Below are positions 5,557 to 5,671 of a DNA stretch of 5,671 bases, piece after piece (the first letter of the stretch is position 1; every line of letters begins with the position of its first letter). The notes beneath the pieces were generated by a model. It saw only the letters and a program-made list of their open reading frames with translations, ran no database searches and was not told the origin of the DNA. Origin of the DNA: Promethearchaeota archaeon (GTDB lineage: Archaea > Asgardarchaeota > Lokiarchaeia > Sigyniarchaeales > SOKP01); the NCBI GenBank assembly GCA_016840695.1, contig JAEORV010000130.1:1-5671 (forward strand), given 5' to 3'. Both the position numbers and the translations under genes were made by a program.

Positions 5557-5671
5557 TTTTTCCTTCGTTCTCCTTTCTTCAATTTTTTCCTTGAGTTGTT
5601 GTCTGTATTGTTGATTCATTAAATTTTTTAGTTCAATTATAAAACATTCCTTGCTTTGAAGCAAGTTACTT
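5394..5671. repeat. Perfect 116-bp inverted repeat with 46-base loop at the window end
   Basis: Bases 5394-5509 are the exact reverse complement of 5556-5671, with no mismatch or gap, and the loop is 5510-5555. Pairing stops cleanly at 5510/5555 (A against A) and continues to the very last base. The left arm is coding (coiled coil of the regulator), so the right arm is an antisense copy of a coding stretch. A perfect match over coding DNA ending at the sequence terminus is the usual look of a fold-back amplification chimera or assembly hairpin. A natural invertible segment or hairpin end is possible but less likely. Confidence 0.95.

Noticed and set aside
5443..5664. Minus-strand 73-codon open frame repeating the regulator's coiled coil
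   Set aside because: It exists only because the right arm of the inverted repeat is a reverse copy of the coding left arm; it has no start region or full gene of its own.
5394..5671. Intrinsic terminator or CRISPR/IS-type element at the window end
   Set aside because: The arms are 116 bp, perfect and partly coding, with no transposase, target duplication or repeat-spacer pattern. Far too long for a terminator hairpin.

Overview
The window looks like AT-rich archaeal DNA. The evidence is archaeal-style TATA boxes, an archaeal Cdc48/VAT-type double AAA+ ATPase, a stand-alone methionine-synthase core domain, and an HTH regulator of the Phr/HSR1 heat-shock type. The 7TM protein and the overall sequence style suggest an Asgard-like (Lokiarchaeia-like) or related archaeon, but this is an impression and not demonstrated. 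All five genes are on the + strand, gaps are short, and no stretch over 300 bases lacks a gene.

Layout. (1) Positions 2-949 hold the 3' part of a core-MetE-type methionine synthase. The frame is open to the window edge and the upstream codons read as family sequence, so the ATG at 119 is internal and the gene is cut by the edge. (2) Positions 1047-1760 encode a 7-transmembrane protein of unknown function, with its own TATA box and probably a leaderless transcript. (3) Positions 1934-2566 encode a small heat-shock-like protein with an Hsp20/alpha-crystallin domain behind an acidic N-terminal domain; it has its own promoter and Shine-Dalgarno site. (4) Positions 2673-4892 encode Cdc48, ending in a Leu-Tyr-Arg tail that fits the proteasome-docking HbYX motif. 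(5) Positions 4945-5556 encode a winged-helix regulator with a coiled coil, similar to Phr/HSR1.

Genes 3-5 form a plausible protein-quality-control module: a holdase (Hsp20), an unfoldase (Cdc48, perhaps feeding the 20S proteasome) and the regulator that would control them. The same three gene types occur together in Archaeoglobus fulgidus (HSR1, cdc48, hsp20; from memory), there with the regulator first. Two similar dyads of the form GTAAA-N7/8-TTTAC lie at the presumed transcription start of the hsp20 gene and just upstream of the regulator gene. They are candidate operators for the regulator.

The last 278 bases are a perfect 116-bp inverted repeat around a 46-base loop, running to the final base. 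It overlaps the end of the regulator gene. It is most simply explained as a fold-back (chimeric) contig end, so the last 15 residues of the regulator are not secure.
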